64,000 nt of DNA from Neobacillus mesonae (GCF_001636315.1 NZ_KV440949.1:5102084-5166083); one strand, 5' to 3'; positions 16,907 through 25,549 are shown, counted from the stretch's first letter. Notes: generated by a model from the sequence alone, not told the origin. Translations and numbers: made by a program.

Positions 16907-16964
16907 AACTCGCTCCTTTAAAATTCTGAATTCATTCACTGTTTGTAATTATATCAAAATTGCT

Positions 16965-16977
16965 TGTGTCAGGCACC
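16965..16977 (+). repeat. dispersed repeat, TGTGTCAGGCACC
   Basis: Twelve of 13 bases match GGTGTCAGGCACC. It lies between the carbonic-anhydrase gene's 5' side and the coat gene's terminator. Confidence 0.6.
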
Positions 16978-16980
16978 AAT

Positions 16981-17005
16981 AAAAAACCCATCCCGGGAAA
17001 GTGGG
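16981..17005 (-). terminator. terminator of the coat-protein gene
   Basis: On the minus strand AACCCA, an 11-nt loop and TGGGTT are followed by TTTTATT. Confidence 0.6.
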
Positions 17006-17039
17006 TTCCCTAGATGGATTTTCGTTAGCATAACTTAAA

Positions 17040-17390
17040 TTAACAACACGGATTATACATTGGCATTGGTTGGCAACAAGGGTTTTGAATTGGCATTGGA
17101 CAGCAGCAAGGATTTGGCATTGGCATTGGACAGCAAGGATTCAGCATTGGCGGCGGACAACAAGGGTCGTACATTGGGTAACAACAAGGGTCATACATTG
17201 GATAGCTGCAATCTTGAACCATAGGGTAATAGGCTTGCGGTGCAGCTTGAGGGGCTATATAGGGCATAGTAGGCATGACGTTCGTTGGCATAACGTTTGT
17301 CGGCATCACCGGCTGGTTTGGCATTACATTAGCACCCTTATATGGCTGATTGGTTAGGACAACAGAACTGGGGTATTTCTTTTTTTCCAC
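17040..17390 (-). CDS. Cys/Pro/Met-rich repeat protein, probable spore coat component
   Basis: A 116-residue low-complexity protein. The N-terminal third has the repeats MPTNV-MPTNV-MPT; the C-terminal half consists of YPMYDPCC twice and PMPxxNPCC-type units, giving about 15 cysteines mostly as CC pairs. Such sequences suit disulfide cross-linking in the spore coat. The start is GTG at 17390 after GAGGAGAG. A sigma-K-like promoter lies 31 bp upstream. I cannot assign it to a named Cot protein, and the coat role is inferred from composition and promoter. Confidence 0.7.
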   Translation of the reverse strand: MEKKKYPSSVVLTNQPYKGANVMPNQPVMPTNVMPTNVMPTMPYIAPQAAPQAYYPMVQDCSYPMYDPCCYPMYDPCCPPPMLNPCCPMPMPNPCCCPMPIQNPCCQPMPMYNPCC

Positions 17391-17420
17391 ACTGATCTCT
17401 CCTCATCAATAAATTCAAGA

Positions 17421-17469
17421 TAGTGTATGTGACCATAGGGGAGTGTGTATAGACGTTTCCCTATGGTCA
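17421..17469 (-). promoter_or_regulatory. sigma-K-like promoter and 11-bp inverted repeat before the coat gene
   Basis: On the minus strand CATACACTA (17421-17429) matches the sigma-K -10 consensus CATAnnnTA, with an AC about 15 bp upstream. Immediately upstream of the -10, TGACCATAGGG (17430-17440) and CCCTATGGTCA (17459-17469) form a perfect inverted repeat with 18 bp between, overlapping the -35 region. It may be an operator, for example for GerE or another late sporulation regulator. Confidence 0.5.
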
Positions 17470-17578
17470 AAAGTACTCTGATTTTTCATCATTTTATTTA
17501 AACAATAGGTTATTCTAATTGAATTAAAAATGTAAGCGCTTTATTAATTATCTAAAAATAGTAAATAGTCAAAAAATA

Positions 17579-17893
17579 TTGACATGTAAATTTTTCAGTG
17601 GTAACCTAATAAAAAATTAATCATGAATCGATGAAGAGAAGAGTAGGGTAGTTGCAAGTCTAAAGAGAGTCGGCGGTTGGTGGGAGCCGATGACGGAACT
17701 ATTTGAAGATCATCTCTGAGATGCATAGCTGAACACAAACAAGTAAGCTATGCCGGGTGAGTCCGCCGTTAAAGGAACACGTACTGTACATCAGTACGTC
17801 GTTCGAGAGCTGCAGCAAGGGATGGTCTTGCTGTGGAAGTAGGGTGGTAACGCGAGCTAACTCGTCCCTATCTTTTAGGGGCGGGTTTTTTGT
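17579..17893 (+). promoter_or_regulatory. T-box leader (isoleucine) of ilvA, with promoter
   Basis: A promoter with TTGACA (17579) precedes a leader of about 300 nt. It carries the T-box core AGGGTGGTAACGCG (17841-17854), hairpins GCATAGC/GCTATGC and CGTACTG/CAGTACG, and a terminator (17860-17892: CTCGTCCCTA/TAGGGGCGGG plus T6). An ATC triplet near 17709-17714 in the stem I region is the likely specifier (Ile). Uncharged tRNA-Ile would favour the antiterminator and turn on ilvA. Confidence 0.92.
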
Positions 17894-17937
17894 TGTTTAT
17901 ATAATGAGAACAAAGCTTGAAAATTGAAGGAGGAATC

Positions 17938-19209
17938 ATGACCATGAGTCAACAAGTCGATAACAAAACATTACATGTGGAGGATATCATCATTGCCAGC
18001 CACAATATTAAGGATGTGATTTCTCCAACGCCTCTGCAATATAATCATCTATTATCAGAACGTTATGATTGTCATGTCTATTTAAAACGAGAGGATATGC
18101 AAAGTGTTCGTTCCTTTAAAATTCGCGGTGCTTATAATTGTATTAAAAAATTAAGCTCGGAAGAAATGGAAAATGGAATTATTTGTGCAAGCGCTGGGAA
18201 TCATGCTCAAGGGGTAGCATACTCCTGTCATTTATTAAACATTCACGGAAAAATTTTCATGCCTAACACGACACCGAAACAAAAAGTCAATCAAGTGAAA
18301 TTTTGGGGCAAGGAAGATGTAGAAATCGTTTTAGTTGGGGATACGTTTGATGATGCGTATGAGAAGGCGATGGAATGCAGTCTTGAAGAAAATCGAACTT
18401 TTATCCATCCATTTGATGATTTCGACGTGATTGCCGGTCAAGGAACGGTCGGTGTCGAATTGCTAAACGATTGTCCAGAAAAAATTGATTATTTATTTGC
18501 GGCCATCGGCGGCGGCGGGCTAATGGCGGGAGCCGGAACCTATTTGCGGCATTATTCTCCGGAAACACAATTAATTGGAGTTGAGCCTGAAGGGGCACCG
18601 GGAATGAAGGAATCGATTGTAAAAGGCGAAGTAACCTGCTTAGGGAAAATTGATCCGTTTGTCGACGGTGCTGCAGTAAAAAAAGTGGGCTATAAAACAT
18701 TTGATATTTGTAAAGAAATCGTAGACGATATTGTTGTTGTGGCGGAAGGGAAGGTTTGTACAACGCTGCTTTCACTTTATAATGAAAATGCCATTGTTGT
18801 TGAGCCGACAGGTGCCTTATCCATTGCTGCCCTTGATACATATGCAGAGGAAATTAAGGGCAAAACAGTCGTTTGCGTCGTCAGCGGGGGAAATAATGAT
18901 ATCGGCAGGATGCAGGAAATTAAAGAGCGCTCTATGATTTACGAAGGACTGCAGCATTATTTCATCGTTCAATTCCCACAGCGGCCAGGGGCATTGCGCG
19001 AGTTCTTGATGGATGTACTGGGACCCAATGATGACATCAGTCATTTTGAATACACGAAGAAGAACAATCGTGAAACCGGTCCGGCATTAGTTGGAATTGA
19101 ACTAAAAGATAAAGCGGATTATGGCCCGTTAGTGGAGCGAATCAAAGCAAAAGGTTTCCTGCACCGTGAAGTGAATAAGGACAGCACACTGTTCCAGATG
19201 CTTGTTTAA
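17938..19209 (+). CDS. ilvA: threonine ammonia-lyase (threonine deaminase)
   Basis: A 423-residue PLP enzyme that converts threonine to 2-oxobutanoate, the first step of isoleucine synthesis. The PLP lysine is in RSFKIRGA, the phosphate-binding Gly loop in AIGGGGLMAGAG, and SAGNHAQG is conserved. A single short ACT-like regulatory domain occupies the C-terminal ~85 residues (FIVQFPQRPGALREFL), as in Bacillus IlvA. ATG 17938 has GAAGGAGGAATC upstream. It is controlled by the Ile T-box leader and is a single-gene unit, away from the other ilv genes. Confidence 0.95.
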   Translation: MTMSQQVDNKTLHVEDIIIASHNIKDVISPTPLQYNHLLSERYDCHVYLKREDMQSVRSFKIRGAYNCIKKLSSEEMENGIICASAGNHAQGVAYSCHLLNIHGKIFMPNTTPKQKVNQVKFWGKEDVEIVLVGDTFDDAYEKAMECSLEENRTFIHPFDDFDVIAGQGTVGVELLNDCPEKIDYLFAAIGGGGLMAGAGTYLRHYSPETQLIGVEPEGAPGMKESIVKGEVTCLGKIDPFVDGAAVKKVGYKTFDICKEIVDDIVVVAEGKVCTTLLSLYNENAIVVEPTGALSIAALDTYAEEIKGKTVVCVVSGGNNDIGRMQEIKERSMIYEGLQHYFIVQFPQRPGALREFLMDVLGPNDDISHFEYTKKNNRETGPALVGIELKDKADYGPLVERIKAKGFLHREVNKDSTLFQMLV

Positions 19210-19226
19210 CAAAATTAATCCACATC

Positions 19227-19268
19227 AAGGCACACGTTCATTTATAGAGGTTAACGTGTGCCTTTTTA
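19227..19268 (+). terminator. Rho-independent terminator
   Basis: AAGGCACACGTT and AACGTGTGCCTT with a following T run, after ilvA. Confidence 0.9.
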
Positions 19269-19335
19269 TTTAACGGGAAAAATTCTGCTGGGAATTCATA
19301 AAATGATATGAATACAAATTATTAAGGGGGCCATT

Positions 19336-20061
19336 TTGGGGACTATTGTTATTTTCATATCGATTATTCTAGTGGCATCGATCTTGCAAACCAGTACGGG
19401 TTTCGGCTTCTCCATAATGGCAACACCTTTTTTATTGATGATTTTTCATCCTCATGAAGCCATTCAGATTAATATTATTTTAACTTTTGTGATCTCAGTT
19501 TTACTATTTAGGAAGATCAAATCGGATATCGATTATGCATTGTTAAGAAGGTTTATATTAGGCAGCTTAGCAGGGGTTCCTTTTGGAATTATACTGTTTA
19601 TTTCGATCAACCTTAACACATTTAAATTAGGTGTAAGTATTCTTCTTTTGCTCTTAACATTATTGCTAATTTGTAAATTTAAGGTGAAGCCTACGAAATT
19701 TAGGGATTTTATCGTTGGCTGGATCTCCGGCCTTTTAACAACCAGTATTGGAATGGCCGGTCCGCCGCTATTACTATATTTTACAGGGACAGATACGGAA
19801 AAAAGGGAATTACGAGCAACCACATTAGCGTACTATATTTTTATTTATTGTGTTAGTTTAATCACCCAAATTATCTTTACCGGAACGGACAAGATCATTT
19901 GGCAGTCAAGTCTTTATGCAATGGTTATTGTCATTTTAGGCTTGTTTATTGGTCAAATCATATTTCATAAGCTGAATCAGCGAACTTTTAGATTATTTAC
20001 CTATATTATATTAAGCTGCACGGGGGTCTATCTGCTTGTTGATAGTCTGAGTACATTGTGA
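19336..20061 (+). CDS. TSUP family permease (TauE/SafE)
   Basis: A 241-residue membrane protein with about 7-8 helices and the two TSUP half-repeats: STGFGFSIMATPFLL near the N-terminus and TTSIGMAGPPLLLYF in the second half. TSUP proteins carry sulfite, sulfoacetate or other small organic anions, usually outward. TTG start at 19336 after AAGGGGG. It stands alone between ilvA and the YebC gene; a second TSUP gene lies in the sulfur cluster at 44692. Confidence 0.85.
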   Translation: MGTIVIFISIILVASILQTSTGFGFSIMATPFLLMIFHPHEAIQINIILTFVISVLLFRKIKSDIDYALLRRFILGSLAGVPFGIILFISINLNTFKLGVSILLLLLTLLLICKFKVKPTKFRDFIVGWISGLLTTSIGMAGPPLLLYFTGTDTEKRELRATTLAYYIFIYCVSLITQIIFTGTDKIIWQSSLYAMVIVILGLFIGQIIFHKLNQRTFRLFTYIILSCTGVYLLVDSLSTL

Positions 20062-20267
20062 AAAGTGATTGGAACCGTCCTAGTTGAAAGGAATAATTTC
20101 TATGCTTTGGAAATAGGTGGGGAATAGAACGGTTGAAAAGGAACTCTTCTTGATTTTTTTATCATCCATACTTAACAAATGTCCCATTTAATGTATAATA
20201 TTAAATGGTTAAGTCCCCTCGAAATCGGGGCAATGTTTTTGATTCAATTCAGAAAGAGAGTGTTCAT

Positions 20268-20987
20268 ATGGGACGTAAGTGGAATAATATCAAGGATAAA
20301 AAGGCAGCAAAGGACGCTAACACAAGCCGTATTTATGCCAAATTTGGACGTGAAATTTACGTAGTGGCAAGACAAGGCGAGCCTGATCCAGAAGCAAACC
20401 AAGCGTTAAAATTTGTGCTTGAGCGTGCCAAAACGTACAGTGTCCCTCGTCATATCATCGACCGTGCGATTGAGAAAGCAAAAGGCGGTTCAGACGAGAG
20501 CTATGATGAGCTTCGCTATGAGGGCTTTGGTCCAAACGGTTCCATGATTATTGTTGATGCGTTGACAAATAACGTAAACCGTACGGCTTCAGAAGTTCGC
20601 GCTGCCTTTGGTAAAAACGGCGGCAACATGGGGGTCAGCGGTTCCGTTGCTTACATGTTCGACAAAACCGCAGTTATTGGTATTGAAGGAAAGAATGAAG
20701 AGGAAGTGCTTGAACTACTAATGGAAGCAGACATTGATGTCCGTGATGTGGTGGAAGAAGACGGACAAGTTATTGTTTATGCTGAACCAGACCAATTCCA
20801 TGCCGTTCAAGAAGCCTTTAAAAATGCTGGAATTACTGAGTTTGCCGTTGCTGAGCTTTCCATGCTGCCACAAAACGAAGTAACTCTTCCAGAGGATGTC
20901 GTTCCGAAATTTGAGAAGCTAATTGATGCATTAGAAGAATTAGAAGATGTCCAGCAAGTGTACCACAATGTGGATTTAGGGGAATAA
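20268..20987 (+). CDS. YebC/PmpR family protein (YeeI-like)
   Basis: A 239-residue protein of the YebC/TACO1 family: MGRKWNNIKDKKAAKD and RIYAKFGREI at the N-terminus, then FGPNGSMIIVDALTNNVNRT. Members act as DNA-binding regulators or assist translation of proline-rich stretches; this YeeI/YeeN-type branch is poorly known. ATG 20268 follows AGAAAGAGAG. It is a single gene with TATAAT about 70 bp upstream and a strong terminator. Confidence 0.92.
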   Translation: MGRKWNNIKDKKAAKDANTSRIYAKFGREIYVVARQGEPDPEANQALKFVLERAKTYSVPRHIIDRAIEKAKGGSDESYDELRYEGFGPNGSMIIVDALTNNVNRTASEVRAAFGKNGGNMGVSGSVAYMFDKTAVIGIEGKNEEEVLELLMEADIDVRDVVEEDGQVIVYAEPDQFHAVQEAFKNAGITEFAVAELSMLPQNEVTLPEDVVPKFEKLIDALEELEDVQQVYHNVDLGE

Positions 20988-20989
20988 TA

Positions 20990-21022
20990 AAAGAAGGTGT
21001 CCAGCCGGGCACCTTCTTTTTA
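20990..21022. terminator. bidirectional terminator
   Basis: AAAAGAAGGTG and CACCTTCTTTTT, between the convergent YebC-family and EamA genes. Confidence 0.85.
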
Positions 21023-21029
21023 TGAAAGG

Positions 21030-21941
21030 TTATCGCTTTACTGTCGATAAAATAAAAATTGTTGCGATGATGGCGAATGAACCAAACCATTCTGCCGGAC
21101 TAAATGAAACATGCAACCAGGCAACCGCCAAAAACGCCGCGGATAACGGCTCCGCACAGGCAAGTAAACTGGCTTCAGATGCACGGATGTATTTCATACT
21201 TTCCATATAACAGTAAAAAGCGATTAATGTCCCGAAAATAACAACAAAGACAACGGCCATAAAGGATGAAAAAGACCATGTTCCTTGAAATTTCCACGGT
21301 GGATGAATAAAGCTGAATCCAATACCGCCAATGATCATTCCCCAGCCCACTGTGATAAGCGAGCCCCATTTTGTTAGTAAACCACCGGGATAAAGTGTAT
21401 AAAAAGCGAGCGCAAATGCGGATAGAATTCCCCATATAAAGCCCGGAACAGAGATCGCCAATGAATGAATATCTCCTTTCGTGACAAGCAGAAAGGTTCC
21501 GGTCAAGGCCAAAATAATGGCTATGGATTCCTGCTTTGTCGGCAAGGCTTTACTTTTAAAACAGAGGTAGCAGGCGATCATCACCGGCGCTAAATATTGA
21601 AGGACTGTAGCAGTGGCTGCGTTCCCATGTTCAATAGCGGCAAAGTAGGTATATTGAACACCTAGCATACCAATGATTCCGAAGATCACCAGCTGGAAGA
21701 TTTCTTGTTTATTTTTCCAGATGCTCCAAATGTTTTGTTTTCCAACAGTTTGAGCAAAAAATAACAAGCCCGACCCGGAAATGAGCAGTCGCACAACGAC
21801 CAGCCAGCCAGTGCTGAAGCCTTGCCGATGAAATAAAAATTGAGCCACCGTTCCGGATACACCCCAAAAAATGGCCGCAATTAGTACTAATATAATTCCT
21901 TTTGTTCTTGGATAAGGCAAAACCGCCCCATGTGACTCCAA
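21030..21941 (-). CDS. EamA/DMT family transporter
   Basis: A 303-residue, ten-helix drug/metabolite transporter with two EamA repeats: AAIFWGVSGTVAQF in the first, ILSAFALAFYTLYP at the start of the second, and ASLLACAEPLSAAFLA near the end. It probably exports small metabolites or amino acids. I prefer TTG 21941 as start because GGGGGGAG lies 6 bp upstream; the ATG at 21956 contains that site within its own first codons and has none of its own. It is monocistronic and ends at a bidirectional terminator. Confidence 0.83.
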   Translation of the reverse strand: MESHGAVLPYPRTKGIILVLIAAIFWGVSGTVAQFLFHRQGFSTGWLVVVRLLISGSGLLFFAQTVGKQNIWSIWKNKQEIFQLVIFGIIGMLGVQYTYFAAIEHGNAATATVLQYLAPVMIACYLCFKSKALPTKQESIAIILALTGTFLLVTKGDIHSLAISVPGFIWGILSAFALAFYTLYPGGLLTKWGSLITVGWGMIIGGIGFSFIHPPWKFQGTWSFSSFMAVVFVVIFGTLIAFYCYMESMKYIRASEASLLACAEPLSAAFLAVAWLHVSFSPAEWFGSFAIIATIFILSTVKR

Positions 21942-22132
21942 ACTGTCTCCCCCCATTGAAGTATTTACGTTATATATATACCAAAGCGATTATAACATTT
22001 TTTTGCTGAACAGTTTATGTAATTTTCTAAAATAAACTCCATTGCTTTATCTCTTTAAAGCAAAAACGTTGTATATTGATGGAAAATTGTGTAGTATTTA
22101 CAACAACGAATCACTTTGAAAGGATGAAACTT

Positions 22133-22651
22133 GTGTCATTAGAAAATGTTAAAGCACATTTTAAACAATGGAAACGGGAACAGGACATAATGGAGTTTGA
22201 GACTTCAAGTGCAACTGTAGATCTTGCCGCCCAGGCTATTGGTGTAGAACCGGCTCGTATTGCCAAGACATTATCCTTCCGCGGGGAAGGCGAAACGGCC
22301 ATTTTGGTTGTTGCTGCCGGTGATGCCAAAATAGATAATAAGAAATTTCGTCAAACATTCGGGTTTAAAGCAAGGATGCTTTCGCCGGAAGAGGTATTAG
22401 ATCAAACCGGTCATGCTATTGGTGGAGTTTGTCCGTTTGGTTTAAAAAATAAGCTCGATGTCTACCTTGATGCGTCGATGAAACGCTTTGAAACACTTTA
22501 TCCGGCTTGCGGCAGTTCAAATTCTGCGATTGAATTAACCTGTGATGAAATAATGGAATATTCATCTGCACAGGGCTGGGTCGATGTATGTAAGTGCTGG
22601 CAAGCTGAAGAAACTAATGCGGACATAGTCATGTCGAACGATACAATTTAA
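22133..22651 (+). CDS. YbaK/EbsC family aminoacyl-tRNA deacylase-like protein
   Basis: A 172-residue protein of the YbaK/ProX family, which hydrolyses mischarged tRNA such as Cys-tRNA(Pro). Conserved features include KTLSF, the substrate-lysine region GDAKIDNKKF and IGGVCPFGL. GTG 22133 has GAAAGGATG upstream; the open frame back to 22076 lacks a site. A hairpin (TTGCTTTA/TAAAGCAA, 22042-22063) lies upstream. An extra ~15 polar residues follow the domain. Confidence 0.85.
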   Translation: MSLENVKAHFKQWKREQDIMEFETSSATVDLAAQAIGVEPARIAKTLSFRGEGETAILVVAAGDAKIDNKKFRQTFGFKARMLSPEEVLDQTGHAIGGVCPFGLKNKLDVYLDASMKRFETLYPACGSSNSAIELTCDEIMEYSSAQGWVDVCKCWQAEETNADIVMSNDTI

Positions 22652-22654
22652 GAT

Positions 22655-22687
22655 TAGCTGCCGCAGTTAAATGGCAGCTGTTTTTAA
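22655..22687 (+). terminator. Rho-independent terminator
   Basis: AGCTGCC and GGCAGCT followed by GTTTTTAATTT. Confidence 0.8.
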
Positions 22688-22791
22688 TTTCCAGTTAAAT
22701 TGAAATTATGGGCTTTTCTAGAAGTTGACTACTATAATTTTGGGCTGAAGCGGAGATATTAACCTTATAGATATTTTCAGGAGGAATGTTT

Positions 22792-22908
22792 ATGGGTCAA
22801 TATTGTCTGTTTCAAATCAAATGGGGGGCCTGTACATTTAAATTTAGTCTGGATTGGACCGTAAAGGCTGCCACATCGCTAGAACAAAGTTTTTCTAGCT
22901 GGTTTTAG
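22792..22908 (+). CDS. 38-residue small protein upstream of a membrane protein
   Basis: ATG 22792 has a near-ideal AGGAGG 7 bp upstream and opens 38 codons: MGQYCLFQIKWGACTFKFSL, ending in SLEQSFSSWF. It is rich in aromatic residues with two cysteines. Its stop is 4 bp before the next ATG, and that next gene has no ribosome-binding site of its own, so translation of the two is probably coupled. Function unknown. Confidence 0.6.
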   Translation: MGQYCLFQIKWGACTFKFSLDWTVKAATSLEQSFSSWF

Positions 22909-22912
22909 TGCA

Positions 22913-23368
22913 ATGGATTCAAAAGAAGCTCTTTTTTGGAGCATTGCGCTCCCAGGATTCGGGCAGCTATTAAATGGGAAGTGGATCAAAGGGATTGTAT
23001 TTGTGGCATTAGAATTCCTCATCAATGCCCAGGCCAATTTTAACGTTGCCATCATATCAAGTTTTCATGGGAATATTGATTTAGCGATACAGCAAATCAA
23101 CTTTCAATGGCTGATGTTTTATCCATGTTTATATTTTTTCGCGATGTGGGATGCGTTTAAGGATGCGGGTGGAGGGAAAAAACGTTATTCCTTTCTTCCA
23201 TTTGCGTTTTCAGCTTATTTTGTTACAGTAGGATTAATTTACTCGACCAAAGTAAGAATATTTGGTGTACTGTTAGGCCCTGTTTGGCTCCCAATGCTCT
23301 CTGTCATCCCAGGTGTTGCGGTAGGGCTCCTGCTGCAATGGATGCTCAAGGGGAAAAGCGTGATATAA
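22913..23368 (+). CDS. small multi-pass membrane protein (TM2-like N-terminus)
   Basis: A 151-residue protein with about four hydrophobic segments. The opening ALFWSIALPGFGQLLNGKWI resembles the TM2/DUF5683 pattern (GxGQhxxG). No enzymatic motif is visible. There is no Shine-Dalgarno sequence before ATG 22913; translation presumably depends on the 38-codon frame ending 4 bp upstream. Function unknown. Confidence 0.75.
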   Translation: MDSKEALFWSIALPGFGQLLNGKWIKGIVFVALEFLINAQANFNVAIISSFHGNIDLAIQQINFQWLMFYPCLYFFAMWDAFKDAGGGKKRYSFLPFAFSAYFVTVGLIYSTKVRIFGVLLGPVWLPMLSVIPGVAVGLLLQWMLKGKSVI

Positions 23369-23403
23369 AAAACGACTGCAAAAAGGTATGCAGCCGTTTT
23401 TTT
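23367..23403. terminator. bidirectional terminator
   Basis: AAAAAACGACTGCA and TGCAGCCGTTTTTTT form a hairpin with one mismatch between two convergent genes. Confidence 0.85.
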
Positions 23404-23421
23404 ATTCAACAAATTATTTGT

Positions 23422-23826
23422 TTAACGAGGTGTTAATGGTTTAACGGTGATGGCAGGAGAGTAAGTTGTTATAATACAGCTGTCTAATTGTTCGGCATTT
23501 AATAAACCTAAATTGACGGCAGCTTTAATTTTTTGCTCATCAGGCTTTTTAATCACCTGGATGAGGTCGTTTAGCTTCAGGTCTTCTAGCATTTTTACAG
23601 TTTCTTCGTCCTTGTATTTTTCCGTTTTTCGGATTTGCCGTTGTAATTTGTAGCCATTGACGATGATTTCACCTTTTCGATCCGCTCCGATTAATTGATT
23701 AAAATACTCCTGAAACATGTCTTTTAAGTTGTTCATTTCTAGCTCAATTTCTTTTTTCTGCTTGTTTAGTTCGTAATACTTGATTAACATCTCACCTGTA
23801 ATTAAGGACTCATTACTTTTTAGCAA
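23422..23826 (-). CDS. conserved coiled-coil protein, unknown
   Basis: A 134-residue hydrophilic protein, predicted helical and coiled-coil over residues ~10-50 (KYYELNKQKKEIELEMNNLK). The C-terminal part contains an IQVIKKPDEQKIKAA segment and no cysteine-histidine or nucleotide-binding motif. TTG start at 23826 after GGAGGAGAGG. I do not recognise a family with a known role; it looks like a host-chromosome hypothetical or a domesticated phage-type recombination accessory protein. Confidence 0.65.
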   Translation of the reverse strand: MLKSNESLITGEMLIKYYELNKQKKEIELEMNNLKDMFQEYFNQLIGADRKGEIIVNGYKLQRQIRKTEKYKDEETVKMLEDLKLNDLIQVIKKPDEQKIKAAVNLGLLNAEQLDSCIITTYSPAITVKPLTPR

Positions 23827-23916
23827 CAGCCTCTCCTCCTGTACGAACGTATATTCTATTTTATGCTGAGCTTTTAGAAATAGTACCTTAGAGAAGGGAG
23901 GAAAGTAATTTTATTA

Positions 23917-23951
23917 AAAATCCCCCTATTGCCTATAACCAAAGGGGGAAT
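23917..23951 (-). terminator. terminator of the rraA-like gene
   Basis: On the minus strand ATTCCCCCTTT and AATAGGGGGAT with TTTTTAAT after it. Confidence 0.75.
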
Positions 23952-23957
23952 GGACGA

Positions 23958-24575
23958 TTATTTTGAGAGAAGGTCATCCAGATGTTTAAGAATTGCTTCG
24001 CGGTTCCCGGAAATTTGATCTTCACGAATCTGGTCTTTATTTAATTTTTCAAGTGCTTTTGTTAAGATTTCCTGTTCGATGGCTTGAGGAACAACTACTA
24101 CGCCGTCGACATCCCCGATTATAAGATCCCCGGGATGCACCGTCATACCCCCGCAGGAAACTGGAACATTTATTTCGCCGAAACCAGCTTTGCCGCTGGC
24201 TGCCACAGCCGTACCTTTACTAAAGACTGGAAAGTTCAATTCCTTAATTCCAGCGAGGTCGCGAATGACTCCATCGACGACAAGCCCCGCAATTCCAAGT
24301 GTTTGCATCATTCCGACAACAAAATCGCCGGCAATAGCCCGGTACTGATCACCCTTAGCATCCACCACCAAAACATCACCAGGCTTTGCATTCCGGATAG
24401 CCTTTAAGACTGCAAGATTGTCACCCACCGGAATTTTCACTGTAAAGGCTCGTCCAACTACTTTGTATTCCTCTTTCAGCGGCTTAATCGCTGGGTGTAG
24501 GTTATTTAAGCCATCCATTGCATCTGAAATACATGTTGTGGGAATATTCATAAAATCTAAAACATGCTGATCCAT
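23958..24575 (-). CDS. RraA-like protein (HMG/CHA aldolase or oxaloacetate decarboxylase type)
   Basis: A 205-residue protein of the RraA/HMG aldolase fold. AGDFVVGMMQTLGIAGLVVD followed by GVIRDLAGI matches the active-site G-x3-G-x6-G-x2-VxDGxxRD pattern that binds the divalent metal and oxo-acid. Family members act as 4-hydroxy-4-methyl-2-oxoglutarate aldolases, oxaloacetate decarboxylases or RNase E inhibitors; Bacillus has no RNase E, so an aldolase or decarboxylase is likelier. It is monocistronic, with no catabolic gene nearby. Confidence 0.82.
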   Translation of the reverse strand: MDQHVLDFMNIPTTCISDAMDGLNNLHPAIKPLKEEYKVVGRAFTVKIPVGDNLAVLKAIRNAKPGDVLVVDAKGDQYRAIAGDFVVGMMQTLGIAGLVVDGVIRDLAGIKELNFPVFSKGTAVAASGKAGFGEINVPVSCGGMTVHPGDLIIGDVDGVVVVPQAIEQEILTKALEKLNKDQIREDQISGNREAILKHLDDLLSK

Positions 24576-24663
24576 TAAGAAAACCCCTTTCCATATGTAA
24601 TCTACTTCTCATTATAACTCGAATGAACTAGAAAAAGTTAACAAAAAATGACGTAAATAAAAC

Positions 24664-24695
24664 GCAAAAAAAGAAAGTGGCAAAAAGCCACTTTT
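24664..24695 (-). terminator. terminator of the SRAP gene
   Basis: On the minus strand AAAAGTGGC, a T5 loop and GCCACTTTCTTTTTTT. Confidence 0.8.
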
Positions 24696-24786
24696 AAAAG
24701 AAGGAAAAACTTAATGGGTTACTTTAATCTATGTAAAAGCGTGGACGTGCATGTAGTCATCTTGTCCAATTTTAAAAAAATGTGCG

Positions 24787-25464
24787 TTAACATAATTTGC
24801 GAATCAGATCAATCGTGTTATTTCTTGGTGAGTTAACGAGAGGGGATACCTCATATGCTTCCATTTGTGCCTCATCATACGGAACAAAAAATTGTTGTAA
24901 AAACTTTGTATCAGTGATGGCAGGGTTTAACCATGTTTTTTCATTTTCAGGATGTAAAATGACCGGCATCCGGTCATGAATATCGGTCATAAGCTGGTTG
25001 GGTGTAGTCGTAATCATGGAACAAGAGAAAATCGCTTCTCCCTCCGGTGATTTCCATTGTTCCCAAATTCCTGCCAATGCGAATAGCCCATCCGATTTCA
25101 ATTTTATGCGCATGGGAGTCTTGGTTTTATCTTCATGCCGCCTCCATTCGTAAAAGCTGTCGGCGATAATCAAACAGCGTTTTTTTCGAAAGGCATTTTT
25201 AAAACTTGGCTTTTCAGCAAGTGTTTCTGCACGTGCATTGATTAGCCTATTCCCGGTTGAAAGATCCTTAGCCCATGGTGGTATAAGTCCCCATTTTAGA
25301 TATCCCATCCGATTTGCTTTCCCATCATTAATGACAGCCAGTACCATTTGAGAGGGGGCAATATTGTAACTTGGTGTGAAATTTTCTTCATCTAAAAATG
25401 CCTGAATATCAAATCGATCGATGATTTGTCCAATAGAAGCAGTCAATGTAAAGCGGCCGCACAT
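24787..25464 (-). CDS. SOS response-associated peptidase (SRAP/YedK/HMCES)
   Basis: A 225-residue SRAP protein. The catalytic Cys2 follows the initiator Met (MCGRFTL), with NARAET, SFYEW and the late His in IHDRMPVIL all present. SRAP proteins cross-link their Cys2 to abasic sites in single-stranded DNA to protect them. The ATG must be the start because Cys2 is exposed by Met removal. It is a single-gene unit ending at a clear terminator. Bacillus homologues include YoaM/YoqW. Confidence 0.93.
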   Translation of the reverse strand: MCGRFTLTASIGQIIDRFDIQAFLDEENFTPSYNIAPSQMVLAVINDGKANRMGYLKWGLIPPWAKDLSTGNRLINARAETLAEKPSFKNAFRKKRCLIIADSFYEWRRHEDKTKTPMRIKLKSDGLFALAGIWEQWKSPEGEAIFSCSMITTTPNQLMTDIHDRMPVILHPENEKTWLNPAITDTKFLQQFFVPYDEAQMEAYEVSPLVNSPRNNTIDLIRKLC

Positions 25465-25520
25465 ATTATTTTCACCTCATGACTATTGTAGCAAAATTGG
25501 TTTAAGGCACAATAAGAGAA

Positions 25521-25549
25521 ATGAAGCTTGGAATTGATCCAAGCTCCAT
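25521..25549 (-). terminator. hairpin after treR
   Basis: GGAGCTTGGA and TCCAAGCTTC on the minus strand, with only a short T stretch after it. Confidence 0.6.

Noticed and set aside
17070..17357. 95-codon plus-strand frame rich in His/Trp opposite the coat gene
   Set aside because: It is the antisense shadow of the repeated coat-protein codons; no ribosome-binding site or known family.
22042..22063. TTGCTTTA/TAAAGCAA hairpin as a terminator
   Set aside because: No T run on either side and no gene ends there; it could be an operator but nothing supports that further.
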